A stretch of DNA of 30,737 nt from CBFGRV01 sp965651265 (GCA_965651265.1 CBFGRV010000036.1:1-30737); one strand, 5' to 3'. Shown: positions 16,294 to 24,590, numbered from the stretch's first letter. The notes: a model not told the origin generated them from the letters alone. Numbers and translations are program-made.

Positions 16294-18003
16294 TTGCAGC
16301 GTTTCCGTAGACCACGCAGCGATGAGGCGTCGTCGTACGATGAACGCCCGCCCGCATACGTGCTGCTTGGCGCCCTCCTCCTCTATTTTCTGCGCTTCGG
16401 CTACGATTACGGCAATAGCGACCAGGACGAGGTCATTCCCTACTTACTTCATCGCCTGGATCCAGCCTTGTTTACGCAAGACTGGTTCGTGAACATCCAG
16501 CTCAGCGAGTTCAGCGTTCGCACCTACTTTGTCTGGCTCATCCACGCACTTTCGCTGCTGCTCCCTGTATGGCTCTCGGTCCTCATCATTTATGTGGCCA
16601 CCTGGTTGGCCATCGGGGCCGCCGTCTACAGGCTGGCTTTCCACTTTACTCGCGATCAATTGCCGTCCGCCGCGGCGGTGGTGCTGGCGCTCTTGTTGAC
16701 GCCGGTCTGGACGCTGGGCGGCAATGACCTCGTGCATAGCATGCTGGTGGCCAGCATGGTGGGTTGGGCGTTCGCTCTCTGGGCGGTCTACCACTTCCTC
16801 CGCTCGCGATACCTGTTGGCCCCCGTTCTCCTGGGTGTGGCGTGCTGGTTTCAGGCGCTCGTTGGCCTCCACATCGCCATGCTGCTCTTCTTCATCCGGG
16901 TGATCAAGTTTGCACGTGGCGAGCGGGCCGCCCATTCACTGGTCGGCATCGCAGCGTTCGGGATGCTGTTCGCACTCTGGTCATCCCCCTCACTCGGCCC
17001 CATCATCTATCAGCAGGTATTCGCCCGCGCGGTGGATGCCGATCCATCCCTCTTCTACATCCTCGCGGAGTTTCGTCTGCCTCATCACTACCTGCCGCTG
17101 TCCTTTCACCTCCACGGCGTCCTCCGCTTCGCCCTGCTGGCTGCGGCCGGCGTCGCTGCACTCGTCTGGCAGCCCTTCCGGGAACGCCTGCACGACCATG
17201 ATTTCATTGTCTATATAATCGTGCAGATCGTCATCTTCTGCGCGATCGGGTTCCTGTTTACGGAGATCCTCCCGATCCTTTTCGTGGCAAAGCTGCAGCT
17301 TTTCAAGATGACGGTATTCGCGAAGCTGCTCTTCGTCATTCTGATTAGCGGCGCGATCTCCTTCTGGCTGCCCCATCGACTGCGGAACCTCGCGCGCTCG
17401 GTGCTTCGACGCCCGCGATGGGGGATGCTCGTGGTGGTGGTCCTCGCCGCCACGGCGGTGGGCCTTGCGGTCAGCTCCGATGGACTCCTTCGCGAGCGAG
17501 TCAGGCCATTCGTTCGGGCTGAATCGCCGCTGGGCCGGGTGCAGGAGTGGGCCAGACGCAATACGGCCTACGGTGCCATCTTCGCCGTTCCCCCTTCGAT
17601 TTCGAGCTTCCGATCAGAAGCTCAGCGCACGATTGTCATCAACTACAAGGCGATTCCGTACGATGACGAGCAGATGGTCACGTGGTTCAGGCGACTCATC
17701 GATATGGCCCCTGTGGAACTCCCCAAACGGGGCGGTCCTGATCTACCGGCCCGCCTCGACAGCGCCTTCGAGGCTCTCAGCGTACAGCGTCTCGTGGATC
17801 TCGCGCGGCAATACCGTTTCAACTACGTCGTCCGTAGGACACCACTTCCACCAACCACCTCGCCCTTCCGTGAAGTGTATCGGGCCGATGGCTGGCTTAC
17901 CTACGAATTCAACCCAGCGATCGCCGATTCCGTGGAGGCGCCCCTTCCTGACAGCAGCCGTGCCGTAGTTGATACCGCAGGGGTAAGCTTGCCCGAACCG
18001 TAG
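16294..18003 (+). CDS. Large polytopic membrane protein (DUF6798/GT-C-like character)
   Basis: A 569-residue protein with about 9-10 transmembrane helices in residues 20-400 and a soluble, probably periplasmic, C-terminal domain (about 410-545). The acidic loop GNSDQDEVIPYLLHRLDP after the first helix, and the later IFAVPPSISSFR plus RTIVINYKAIPYDD, resemble DUF6798-type membrane proteins. The acidic first loop also recalls GT-C glycosyltransferases. I cannot name a substrate. TTG at 16294 is the only acceptable start, because the frame has a stop at 16213 and no ATG or GTG between. It is the last gene of the plus-strand run that begins at hslV, and converges on the bacilliredoxin gene. Confidence 0.72.
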   Translation: MQRFRRPRSDEASSYDERPPAYVLLGALLLYFLRFGYDYGNSDQDEVIPYLLHRLDPALFTQDWFVNIQLSEFSVRTYFVWLIHALSLLLPVWLSVLIIYVATWLAIGAAVYRLAFHFTRDQLPSAAAVVLALLLTPVWTLGGNDLVHSMLVASMVGWAFALWAVYHFLRSRYLLAPVLLGVACWFQALVGLHIAMLLFFIRVIKFARGERAAHSLVGIAAFGMLFALWSSPSLGPIIYQQVFARAVDADPSLFYILAEFRLPHHYLPLSFHLHGVLRFALLAAAGVAALVWQPFRERLHDHDFIVYIIVQIVIFCAIGFLFTEILPILFVAKLQLFKMTVFAKLLFVILISGAISFWLPHRLRNLARSVLRRPRWGMLVVVVLAATAVGLAVSSDGLLRERVRPFVRAESPLGRVQEWARRNTAYGAIFAVPPSISSFRSEAQRTIVINYKAIPYDDEQMVTWFRRLIDMAPVELPKRGGPDLPARLDSAFEALSVQRLVDLARQYRFNYVVRRTPLPPTTSPFREVYRADGWLTYEFNPAIADSVEAPLPDSSRAVVDTAGVSLPEP

Positions 18004-18060
18004 CGTTCCGGAAGCCTGAGGTCAGGGTTTCGAAGTCGAGGTTCTCTGAGGATCTGGCTT

Positions 18061-18579
18061 CTACAGGATGGACCGGAAGGTATTCGGGACGTGGGCGTGC
18101 CCGCCTTGCGTCTCCTCCACCTCGGGCCGCTCGACCTCCGCCGCTTCCTGAACGTCGTCGCCGCAATACCTATCGAAGGCGCGAACGAGATCGGTAGCGA
18201 TCGCGCTGGCGCTGCGCCCTTCGATGTGACGGCGCTCGATCACGAAAACGGGATCGCCCTCGCGGAAGAGGGCCATCGAGGGAGATGAAGGGGGAATTCC
18301 AACGAGATACTCCCGCACTCGTGCCGTGGCTTCTAGATCCTGTCCGGCAAACACCGTGACATACCGGTCCGGCTGCTTCGCGTGACGGCGCGCAAGGGCG
18401 ACGGCAGGACGAGCGTTCGCCGCCGCACATCCGCAGACGGAGTTGATGACGACGAGCATTGTTCCGTCTTTCGATTCCTCGATCGCCCGGTCGACGGCTT
18501 CCGCATCACGAAGTTCTTCCACGCCGAGTTGCGTGAGCTCAGCGCGCATGGGCGTGACAAGTGCTTCCGGATAAGGCAT
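18061..18579 (-). CDS. BrxA/BrxB-family bacilliredoxin
   Basis: A 172-residue thioredoxin-fold protein. The family signature is NSVCGCAAANARPAV with the redox Cys49-Gly-Cys51. It is followed by YVTVFAGQDLEATARVREYL, PPSSPSMALFREG and FVIERRHIEGRSA, all typical of YphP/YqiW-like proteins. In Firmicutes these remove bacillithiol from S-thiolated proteins; Bacteroidota encode relatives, and bacillithiol use here is an inference. It carries about 25 extra acidic residues at the C terminus relative to the usual 140-145. The ATG at 18579 gives the typical MPYPEALVTPMRAEL opening. It is divergent from the NlpC/P60 gene and convergent with the preceding membrane protein. Confidence 0.93.
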   Translation of the reverse strand: MPYPEALVTPMRAELTQLGVEELRDAEAVDRAIEESKDGTMLVVINSVCGCAAANARPAVALARRHAKQPDRYVTVFAGQDLEATARVREYLVGIPPSSPSMALFREGDPVFVIERRHIEGRSASAIATDLVRAFDRYCGDDVQEAAEVERPEVEETQGGHAHVPNTFRSIL

Positions 18580-18612
18580 ACTGTTTGTGCTGCTGATCTG
18601 ATGACGTCCGTT

Positions 18613-18642
18613 TTTGTCGAAGCGCGTTGCTCCGTATACTTG
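18613..18642 (+). promoter_or_regulatory. Candidate Bacteroidota-type promoter for the NlpC/P60 gene
   Basis: TTTG (18613-18616) is followed after 18 nt by TATACTTG (18635-18642), one mismatch from TAnnTTTG. It lies 60 bp upstream of the ATG in the spacer diverging from the bacilliredoxin gene. Spacing is slightly short of the 19-21 usual for the group. Confidence 0.45.
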
Positions 18643-18702
18643 CGGTGGTTAGGAACGTGAGACACCCCCCTTTGATCCACGGAAGCCTCGACAGCCAAAC
18701 GC

Positions 18703-19416
18703 ATGCCGAACATCGATTCTACCGTGAACGACGCTTTTCGGAATCTGCCGGTGGCCTTATCCGCTACCTTCTTTCCCGCCCTTCCCGCAGTTCTGCGGCA
18801 TCCAGCTTTCCGATGCTCGCCTGCCGTTTGTGCTTTCGCCTTTCTCCTCATCACCACAGGCTGCGTCGGCTCGAGGGTCGCCCTCGAAGATTCGAAGACC
18901 GGGGTCCGCTCCGATGCAAGTCATTCAGCCCCGGATGTCGAGCGCCGCATCCGCGATCAATACGACCGCTGGTCGGGGACCCCACACGTCCTTGGAGGCT
19001 CTTCAGCCCGTGGTATGGACTGTTCGGCCTACGTTCAGAGGGTCTTTGACGATGCTTTCGCCACGCGTCTTCCCCGGACCACCGATCAGCAGGTACGCGA
19101 AGGCCGGCCGGTATCCCGCAACGAGTTGCAACCCGGTGATCTCGTTTTTTTCCGGCCTCGAAAGACCCAGCATGTCGGCATCTATCTGGGTGATGGTGAG
19201 TTCACGCACGCTTCGAGTAGTTCCGGTGTCACCGTGTCCCGAATGGACGAGCCTTACTGGTCGAGGTCGTATTGGACGGCCCGGCGAATTCTTCCGTCGT
19301 CCGATTCATTCACTTATGTAGAGGAACCGGATGTCGAGCCCCTTCCCCAGGCGCCGAGTATCGAGGTAGTCTCCATACCGCAACCCCGGCGTCCTGGCGG
19401 CCGAGTCGGCTGGTAG
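18703..19416 (+). CDS. NlpC/P60-family lipoprotein, peptidoglycan endopeptidase
   Basis: A 237-residue secreted hydrolase. The NlpC/P60 domain (about residues 78-185) has the catalytic Cys107 in GMDCSAYVQRVF, His157 in QHVGIYLGDGEF and a third polar residue, His169 in FTHAS. This is the Spr/MepS layout that cleaves cross-links between peptide stems. A hydrophobic stretch AVCAFAFLLITTGC ends at Cys54, which looks like a lipobox although the -3 position is Thr. The N-terminal region before this hydrophobic core is unusually long (about 40 residues). A later start is therefore possible, such as the GTG for Val17, but no better ATG exists. A Pro-rich tail follows the domain. It is monocistronic, with its own candidate promoter and a strong terminator. 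Confidence 0.9.
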   Translation: MPNIDSTVNDAFRNLPVALSATFFPALPAVLRHPAFRCSPAVCAFAFLLITTGCVGSRVALEDSKTGVRSDASHSAPDVERRIRDQYDRWSGTPHVLGGSSARGMDCSAYVQRVFDDAFATRLPRTTDQQVREGRPVSRNELQPGDLVFFRPRKTQHVGIYLGDGEFTHASSSSGVTVSRMDEPYWSRSYWTARRILPSSDSFTYVEEPDVEPLPQAPSIEVVSIPQPRRPGGRVGW

Positions 19417-19464
19417 GATTCCTTTGGGATCCATCGCCCCATAATTGAGTATATGAATCTTCAT

Positions 19465-19499
19465 CGGCTGGATGCACCTCCATCCAGCCGTTTTCTTTC
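19465..19499 (+). terminator. Rho-independent terminator
   Basis: A perfect 10-bp stem CGGCTGGATG/CATCCAGCCG (19465-19474 with 19481-19490) with a 6-nt loop is followed by TTTTCTTTC. It lies about 50 bp after the NlpC/P60 stop and separates that gene from greA. Confidence 0.85.
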
Positions 19500-19663
19500 G
19501 ATCGCGCCGTCCTCGCTCTCGAAGCACCGCAAGACATCGATTCTTACATCCATCGCCGCAGCCTGGCAGGGCCGTGGCGTTTCTTTTTCGAGGACATCGG
19601 TCTTTTCGAGCAGTTCGATCGGAGCGAGCATCATCATTGGAGAAGAGGCTTACGAGCTTGGTC

Positions 19664-20143
19664 ATGGAGGAGCAGCAGACCGTATACCTGACTGAGGAGG
19701 GGCTGGAGAAGCTAAAGAAGGAGCTCCAGTTCCTTAAGGTGAAAGAGCGCGCCCGGATCGCGCGCGCCATCCAGGAGGCCCGCGAGAAGGGCGACCTGTC
19801 GGAGAACGCCGAATATGACGCGGCGAAAGAAGAGCAGGGCCATCTCGAAGCGCGCATCGCGAAGATCGAGCAGATCGTGTCTGCTGCTCGACTCGTAGAT
19901 GAGAAGCAAGTCGACGCAAGTAAGGCTTATATCCTTTCTACCGTGCGCGTGAAGAACTATCGCACGGGTGGCGTGCAGTCGTATACGCTCGTTTCCGAGC
20001 AGGAGGCAGACCTTGCTCAAGGCCGCCTCTCCGTCACCAGCCCCATCGGGAAGGCCTTTCTCGGCAGATCCACCGGCGATGTCGTTGAAGTGGATGTGCC
20101 GGCCGGCAAGGTGACTTTCGAGATCCTGGAGATCACCCGCTAG
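19664..20143 (+). CDS. greA: Transcription elongation factor GreA
   Basis: A 159-residue factor that enters the RNA polymerase secondary channel and stimulates cleavage of backtracked RNA. The N-terminal coiled coil runs over residues 10-75, with the acidic tip in GDLSENAEYDAAKEEQ (Asp44, Glu47). The C-terminal FKBP-like domain includes TVRVKNYRTGGVQSYTLVSEQEAD and ISVTSPIGKAFLG-type sequence, ending EVDVPAGKVTFEILEI. Length and motifs match the family when the ATG at 19664 is used; the longer frame upstream crosses the terminator and is not coding. The 165-bp leader after the terminator should hold its promoter, which I could not place. mtgA follows after 19 bp. Confidence 0.95.
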   Translation: MEEQQTVYLTEEGLEKLKKELQFLKVKERARIARAIQEAREKGDLSENAEYDAAKEEQGHLEARIAKIEQIVSAARLVDEKQVDASKAYILSTVRVKNYRTGGVQSYTLVSEQEADLAQGRLSVTSPIGKAFLGRSTGDVVEVDVPAGKVTFEILEITR

Positions 20144-20162
20144 CTCTGCCCGGCGCCCCACT

Positions 20163-20864
20163 TTGGCTCGAAAACGGACCCGACGAGGAGGGATTCGTGG
20201 ATTCGCGCGACGCATCATCAGGCTGCTCGCGATGGCCATCGGCGGATACTACGTGGTGTGCTCCATCCTCCTGGTGGCCTACAATTTTATCTTCCCTCCT
20301 CTGACGGGCGTTCAGTTGCAGCGGGCCATCGAGTACCTCATCCACGGCGAGCGCATCGTTTTCTCGTACGACCCGGTGCAGGCATCCGCGATCTCTCCGC
20401 ATCTCAGAAATGCCGTCGTGGCTGCGGAGGACGGCCGGTTCTACGAACACTGGGGCGTGGACTGGCAGGCCATCCAGGAAGCCGTGGAAGACAACGTGCG
20501 ACGGGGGCGAGTCCATCGGGGCGGCTCTACCATCACGCAGCAGCTCGTCAAGAATCTATTCATGACGACACACAGCTCGTTTGTTCGAAAGGCTTTCGAG
20601 GTGCCGTTGACATTACTCGCCGAGCTGCTTCTCTCCAAAGAGCGGATTCTCACTTTGTATCTTAACGTAATCGAGTGGGGACGCGGTGTGTATGGTGCAG
20701 AAGCAGCCGCGCGGCACTACTACGGCATCTCGGCTGCCGACCTGGGCCGCTCGCAATCAGCATCCCTCGCCGCCGTGATCCCCAATCCCCGCAAACGCAC
20801 GCCTGGAGCGATGGGCTGGTATCGAGACATCATTCTTCGGCGTATGAGTCAGATGGGGTACTGA
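20163..20864 (+). CDS. mtgA: Monofunctional biosynthetic peptidoglycan transglycosylase
   Basis: A 233-residue inner-membrane enzyme of family GT51 that polymerises lipid II into glycan strands. A basic N-terminus (RKRTRRGG) precedes one transmembrane helix (about 20-42). The GT51 motifs are AAEDGRFYEHWGVD (catalytic Glu89), GGSTITQQLVKNLF, and ERILTLYLNVIEWGRGVYGAEAAARHYYG. There is no transpeptidase domain, and the length matches MtgA. The start is TTG at 20163, which preserves the positive cytoplasmic N-terminus; the next ATG (residue 24) would cut into the helix. The gene is 19 bp after greA and 34 bp before lysA. Confidence 0.95.
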   Translation: MARKRTRRGGIRGFARRIIRLLAMAIGGYYVVCSILLVAYNFIFPPLTGVQLQRAIEYLIHGERIVFSYDPVQASAISPHLRNAVVAAEDGRFYEHWGVDWQAIQEAVEDNVRRGRVHRGGSTITQQLVKNLFMTTHSSFVRKAFEVPLTLLAELLLSKERILTLYLNVIEWGRGVYGAEAAARHYYGISAADLGRSQSASLAAVIPNPRKRTPGAMGWYRDIILRRMSQMGY

Positions 20865-20898
20865 TTCGGATCCCGACCTGTTAACCATTGATCGCCAC

Positions 20899-22164
20899 GT
20901 GAATAATAGCGCCACGCCAGACGTGCGCATGGACCGCGCCACGCTTCTACAGGCCGCCGAAGAATTCGGAACGCCGACCTATCTCTACTCCGAGCGGATC
21001 ATCCGCGAGCAGTGCACGAAGCTTCGGCAACATCTCGAGGGCATTCCCATCCGCCTTCTGTACGCCATGAAGGCGAACAGCAACCCCGCCATTCTGCGCA
21101 TCATGCTGGACGAAGAGTTGGGAATCGATGCGGTTTCGCCGGGAGAGCTTCACCTTGCCCGCGCCGTAGGGTTTTCGCCCGGGCGCATCCTCTTTTCCGC
21201 CAACAACATGACAGATGCGGAAATGGTGGATGCTCATGGCGCGGGGGTATTGCTCAACATCGGCGAGTTGTCGCGACTCGATAAGTTCGGCGCCTTTGCA
21301 CCAGGGAGCGCCGTCTGCATACGATTGAATCCTCAAGTGGGCGGCGGACATCACGAGCACGTCATCACGGCGGGCGAGCGGTCAAAATTCGGTGTGCCCG
21401 TCGAGAAAGTCGCTCAGGTAAAAGAGATCGCGGCCAGGCACGATCTGGCGGTGCGCGGGCTTCATCAGCACATCGGTAGCGGCATCCTCAACACAGACGT
21501 GCTGTGGAAAGCAATGCGGGTGCTTCTGGAGGCTGCGGAGAAATTCCCGGAGATTGAGTTCCTGAATTTCGGAGGCGGATTGGGGGTTGCGTATCGGCCG
21601 GATGAAGCCGAGTTGGACCTGGAGAACTTTCGGGCCGTCATCGTGGACCCCCTGCGCCGATTTCTGGAAAGGCACCCGTCAAAAGATCTCACCTTCTGGT
21701 TCGAACCAGGCCGCTTCCTGTCGGCGCAGGCCGGCGTGCTGTTGGTTCGCGTGAACACCGTGAAGTCGAACCGTGGGCGTCTGTTCGCCGGAACGGACTC
21801 CGGAATGGGACACCTCGTTCGACCGGCGATATACGGCGCCTATCACGGCATCGTGAACCTCTCCAATCCCGATGGACCGCTGCGTACCTATGATGTCACG
21901 GGGAATATTTGTGAGTCGGGAGACGTCTTCGCGAGAGAGCGGCCGGTTCACGAAATTCGCGAGGGTGACGTGCTGGCGATCCTGGATGCAGGCGCATATG
22001 GAATGGCGATGGCATCCGAGTACAACCTGCGGCCGCTCCCGGCAGAAGTTCTCCTTACTGAGTCGGGCGAACTCAGGCTGATTCGCCGGCGCGGAACGGT
22101 GCAGGAGCTGGTCGAGCGGATGCTTGCCCTGACGGATGACGCGTGGCTACCGGCCGATACCTGA
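20899..22164 (+). CDS. lysA: Diaminopimelate decarboxylase
   Basis: A PLP enzyme of fold type III that converts meso-diaminopimelate to lysine. Numbered from GTG 20899 (421 residues): the PLP lysine is Lys58 in YAMKANSNPAIL, and other motifs are GIDAVSPGEL, SKFGV, GLHQHIGSGI, FLNFGGGLGV, and EPGR (269-272). Substrate- and PLP-binding ICESGDVF contains Cys338, supplied across the dimer, and DAGAYGMAMASEYN closes the set. EPGR plus CESGD favour LysA over carboxynorspermidine or arginine decarboxylase. ATG at 20929 (10 residues shorter) is an equally good start. It follows mtgA closely and is convergent with the hydrolase gene, leaving 15 bp between. Confidence 0.94.
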   Translation: MNNSATPDVRMDRATLLQAAEEFGTPTYLYSERIIREQCTKLRQHLEGIPIRLLYAMKANSNPAILRIMLDEELGIDAVSPGELHLARAVGFSPGRILFSANNMTDAEMVDAHGAGVLLNIGELSRLDKFGAFAPGSAVCIRLNPQVGGGHHEHVITAGERSKFGVPVEKVAQVKEIAARHDLAVRGLHQHIGSGILNTDVLWKAMRVLLEAAEKFPEIEFLNFGGGLGVAYRPDEAELDLENFRAVIVDPLRRFLERHPSKDLTFWFEPGRFLSAQAGVLLVRVNTVKSNRGRLFAGTDSGMGHLVRPAIYGAYHGIVNLSNPDGPLRTYDVTGNICESGDVFARERPVHEIREGDVLAILDAGAYGMAMASEYNLRPLPAEVLLTESGELRLIRRRGTVQELVERMLALTDDAWLPADT

Positions 22165-22179
22165 TTCGGGGACTTCCCG

Positions 22180-22842
22180 TCAGGACTCGCGGCGCACCTT
22201 GATGCGCAGATCCGGCAATCTATCTCCGGATGCCTCCATCCGATCGCCGTCTTGCACGGGCCCGACGCCCTCAGCCGTTCCCGTAAAGATCAGGTCTCCG
22301 GGCATCAGCGTGAAGATGGACGAGCTGTAGGAGATGAGGGCTGCTACCGAGAAGACCATGTCGCGTGTATGTACGGTCTGGCGTACTTCGCCATTGACCT
22401 GGAGCGTCAAGGTAAGATTCTGCGGATCCTGGATTTCGTGGGCCTTCACCAGTGGCCCGAGCGGAGCGAACGTGTCAAACCCTTTCGCTACGGCCCACGG
22501 ATGCCCCTTTGCTTTTGCAGCCGACTGCAGATCACGTGCCGTCATGTCTAGACCGATCCCATAGCCGTCGACGTGGTTCAGGGCGTCGGTTTCTGCGATG
22601 TTCTTGCCTCCGCGCCCGATGGCAACGACCAACTCGAGTTCGTGATGTACCTCTGCGGATTGGCGTGGAAGAAGAACCCGGCCGCCATGGCCCACAAGAG
22701 CGGTCGACGGCTTCAAGAAAAGAACCGGCTGCGACGGCACCTCACTACCCATCTCGGCTGCATGCCTCGCGTAATTCTGACCCACGCAGATTAGCTTTCC
22801 GGGGCGTATCACTAGACCGCTGGTAGGCAGCGTAATTTCCAT
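22180..22842 (-). CDS. Fumarylacetoacetate hydrolase (FAH) family protein
   Basis: A 220-residue enzyme with the FAH fold, full length for the short YcgM/FAHD1-like members. Motifs: KLICVGQNYARHAAEMG, PVLFLKPSTALVG, HHELELVVAIGRGGKNI with metal ligands Glu68 and Glu70, GYGIGLDMTARDLQ with ligand Asp99, and KGFDTFAPLGP. DLIFTGTAEGVGPVQDGD lies near the C terminus. Members act as acylpyruvate hydrolases, oxaloacetate decarboxylases or hydratases; the natural substrate cannot be read from sequence. ATG at 22842. It diverges from rplU across 144 bp and has no partners from an aromatic degradation pathway nearby, which argues for a housekeeping acylpyruvase-type role. Confidence 0.92.
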   Translation of the reverse strand: MEITLPTSGLVIRPGKLICVGQNYARHAAEMGSEVPSQPVLFLKPSTALVGHGGRVLLPRQSAEVHHELELVVAIGRGGKNIAETDALNHVDGYGIGLDMTARDLQSAAKAKGHPWAVAKGFDTFAPLGPLVKAHEIQDPQNLTLTLQVNGEVRQTVHTRDMVFSVAALISYSSSIFTLMPGDLIFTGTAEGVGPVQDGDRMEASGDRLPDLRIKVRRES

Positions 22843-22946
22843 TTATCTTCGTGTTGATGGCACATCCTCAGGGTGCGGCCGCGGAACTCCTGGCCGCTCC
22901 TTGTGTAGGCTCGATGGTTTTTTCCAGGCTTGATGCTAGAACTCTC

Positions 22947-22968
22947 GCGCCGGTAACCAACCCGGCGC
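22947..22968 (+). promoter_or_regulatory. Hairpin in the rplU leader
   Basis: GCGCCGG (22947-22953) and CCGGCGC (22962-22968) form a 7-bp GC stem with an 8-nt loop, 18 nt before the rplU ATG and just ahead of its AGAGG ribosome-binding site. Many r-protein operons carry leader hairpins used in autogenous control; a control role here is only inferred. Confidence 0.35.
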
Positions 22969-22986
22969 TCCAAAGCAGAGGCAGAC

Positions 22987-23406
22987 ATGTACGCAATCGT
23001 TGAGATCGCCGGCAAGCAGTATAAGGTAGCCGAAAACGATAATCTCATCGTACCTCGACTAAACGCCGGCGTTGACGAATCGATTACCCTCGACCGGGTG
23101 CTACTCATCGCCGACGGCGACGACGTTCAGATCGGCACCCCGACCATCGACAATGCCGCCATAACGGCCACCGTCGTCGAACACGTTCGGGGAGACAAGA
23201 TTCTCGTTTTCCGGAAGAAGCGGCGCAAGCGATTCAAGGTGAAAAAAGGTCACCGGCAGCCCTACACCCGCATTGAGATCAAAGAGCTTTCTGCAGGTGG
23301 CAAGAAGAGCGCTTCCAAATCTACTAAAAAGAAGAAAGCGCCGAAGGCTGCGGAGACGGAGCCGGTGGATGCCGCCGAGAACGAGGCATCAGCCGCGTCC
23401 GAATAG
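22987..23406 (+). CDS. rplU: 50S ribosomal protein L21 with Lys/Ala-rich C-terminal extension
   Basis: Residues 1-102 are a standard L21: MYAIVEIAGKQYKV, an acidic middle, VFRKKRRKRFKVKKGHRQPYTRIEIKEL. The protein continues for about 37 residues as a low-complexity tail rich in Lys, Ser, Ala and Glu, first basic (SKSTKKKKAPKA), then acidic. L21 is usually 100-105 residues, so this tail is a lineage-type addition. The ATG at 22987 has AGAGG upstream. rpmA follows after 35 bp, the usual L21-L27 order. Confidence 0.98.
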   Translation: MYAIVEIAGKQYKVAENDNLIVPRLNAGVDESITLDRVLLIADGDDVQIGTPTIDNAAITATVVEHVRGDKILVFRKKRRKRFKVKKGHRQPYTRIEIKELSAGGKKSASKSTKKKKAPKAAETEPVDAAENEASAASE

Positions 23407-23441
23407 GCTAGTGTTAGCATTCATTTCGATTCTATAGAAAG

Positions 23442-23702
23442 ATGGCACATAAGAAAGGCGTAGGATCAACCAAGAACGGTCGCGACTCGAACCCGAAGAT
23501 GCTGGGCGTGAAAGCTTTTGGCGGCGAGTTCGTGCAGGCCGGCAGTATTATCGTCCGGCAGCGGGGCACGAAGTTTCATCCCGGCGATAATGTGGGTCGT
23601 GGCAACGACGATACCCTGTTCGCGACGACGAGCGGCACCGTTCGTTTCTCCCGGACGCGCGGCGATCGGCGATTGGTGCACGTAGATCCTGCGGAAGCAT
23701 AG
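23442..23702 (+). CDS. rpmA: 50S ribosomal protein L27
   Basis: An 86-residue protein beginning MAHKKGVGSTKNGRDSNPK. The flexible N-terminus reaches the peptidyl-transferase centre and carries no cleavable Firmicute-type extension. KAFGGEFVQAGSIIVRQRG and FHPGDNVGRGNDDTLFA complete the family pattern. It is co-transcribed with rplU. Its stop codon directly abuts the stop of the convergent metallopeptidase gene. Confidence 0.98.
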   Translation: MAHKKGVGSTKNGRDSNPKMLGVKAFGGEFVQAGSIIVRQRGTKFHPGDNVGRGNDDTLFATTSGTVRFSRTRGDRRLVHVDPAEA

Positions 23703-24590
23703 TCACGCTTCCGACTGTTGACCCTGGGCGGCCACCTGGACGCCGGCCAGTAGATCCAGCTGAAAAAGCGCCTTGAGTGCGGCGTACAGCTCCGGGTGCC
23801 GCTCCGCCATCACATCGGGCCTTTCAAAGTAGTTCTCTACGGCCACAGCAAAGAATTCGGCCGGGTTGCGCGCGGCGTATCTACGTAGCATCGACCGGCC
23901 GAGGCGTACGCGTTTCATCTCCTTTCTGACGAGCTCCTGCCAGGCAACCGTAGATCCCGGATCGAGCAGCGACGGGACTCCATCCGCAAAGGCGTTCTTG
24001 TAATCGAGCAGATGTGCGAGTTCGTGAAGCACGACATTGTTGCCGTCTGTCGGATGCGCCCAGCTCTCCTCGACGGCAGCTGCGGAGAGAATAACGGGAC
24101 CCTGCTGATGCGCCATCCCATCGAAGGCGGCCTCGTCGTTGAGCAGGTAGTCTTCGTCGAATCGATCCGGATAGAACAGGACGCTCTGCCGGCGTGGCAG
24201 CTCCCATTCCGGTCGGCCGTGCAGTAGCAGCGCCGCTCCACCGGCAACAGCGAGACGCATCTTCGGGGTGACATCCACCCCACCCACTCCTTCGAAGGTC
24301 CATTCGTCGAGCAGGATCTTTACGTCTGCCTCGAATCGGACGAGGTCGATGGCCGAGGACCAGGGGTAATTGCGTTCGAGCCAGGCGCGAACTTCCGGCA
24401 TTTCGCGCTGCACCGCACGCCGGCGACGCAACGGCTTCCAGAGGACCATCCAGATGCCGGCAAGGAGGGCGGCCAGCCCCATCACCCAGCCATAGTCGCT
24501 CACGGCGGAAGCGGCGACGCCAACGCCAACGCCGGTGATGGCGGCGATGGCCAGATGGAAGATGAGAGATGATCGGCTAACGATTTGCAT
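23703..24590 (-). CDS. mtfA: MtfA-like zinc metallopeptidase (family M90), membrane-anchored
   Basis: A 295-residue protein with one or two N-terminal hydrophobic helices (about 8-30 and 35-53) followed by an M90-type domain. Zinc site: HELAH (189-193) in NNVVLHELAHLLDYKN, with the third ligand probably Glu245 in RNPAEFFAVAVENYFE. WTFEGVGGVDVTPKMRLAVAGGAALLL and SVLFYPDRF are also typical of MtfA. E. coli MtfA is soluble, binds the repressor Mlc and has aminopeptidase activity; the N-terminal anchor here is a difference. ATG at 24590 is chosen; the frame extends upstream but that part is shadow sequence. Its stop codon touches that of rpmA, and it diverges from the repeat-protein gene. Confidence 0.88.
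   Translation of the reverse strand: MQIVSRSSLIFHLAIAAITGVGVGVAASAVSDYGWVMGLAALLAGIWMVLWKPLRRRRAVQREMPEVRAWLERNYPWSSAIDLVRFEADVKILLDEWTFEGVGGVDVTPKMRLAVAGGAALLLHGRPEWELPRRQSVLFYPDRFDEDYLLNDEAAFDGMAHQQGPVILSAAAVEESWAHPTDGNNVVLHELAHLLDYKNAFADGVPSLLDPGSTVAWQELVRKEMKRVRLGRSMLRRYAARNPAEFFAVAVENYFERPDVMAERHPELYAALKALFQLDLLAGVQVAAQGQQSEA

Noticed and set aside
19472..19663. 64-codon upstream extension of the greA frame
   Set aside because: It begins inside the terminator stem and is Arg/Ser-rich without similarity to GreA; the ATG at 19664 gives the standard length.
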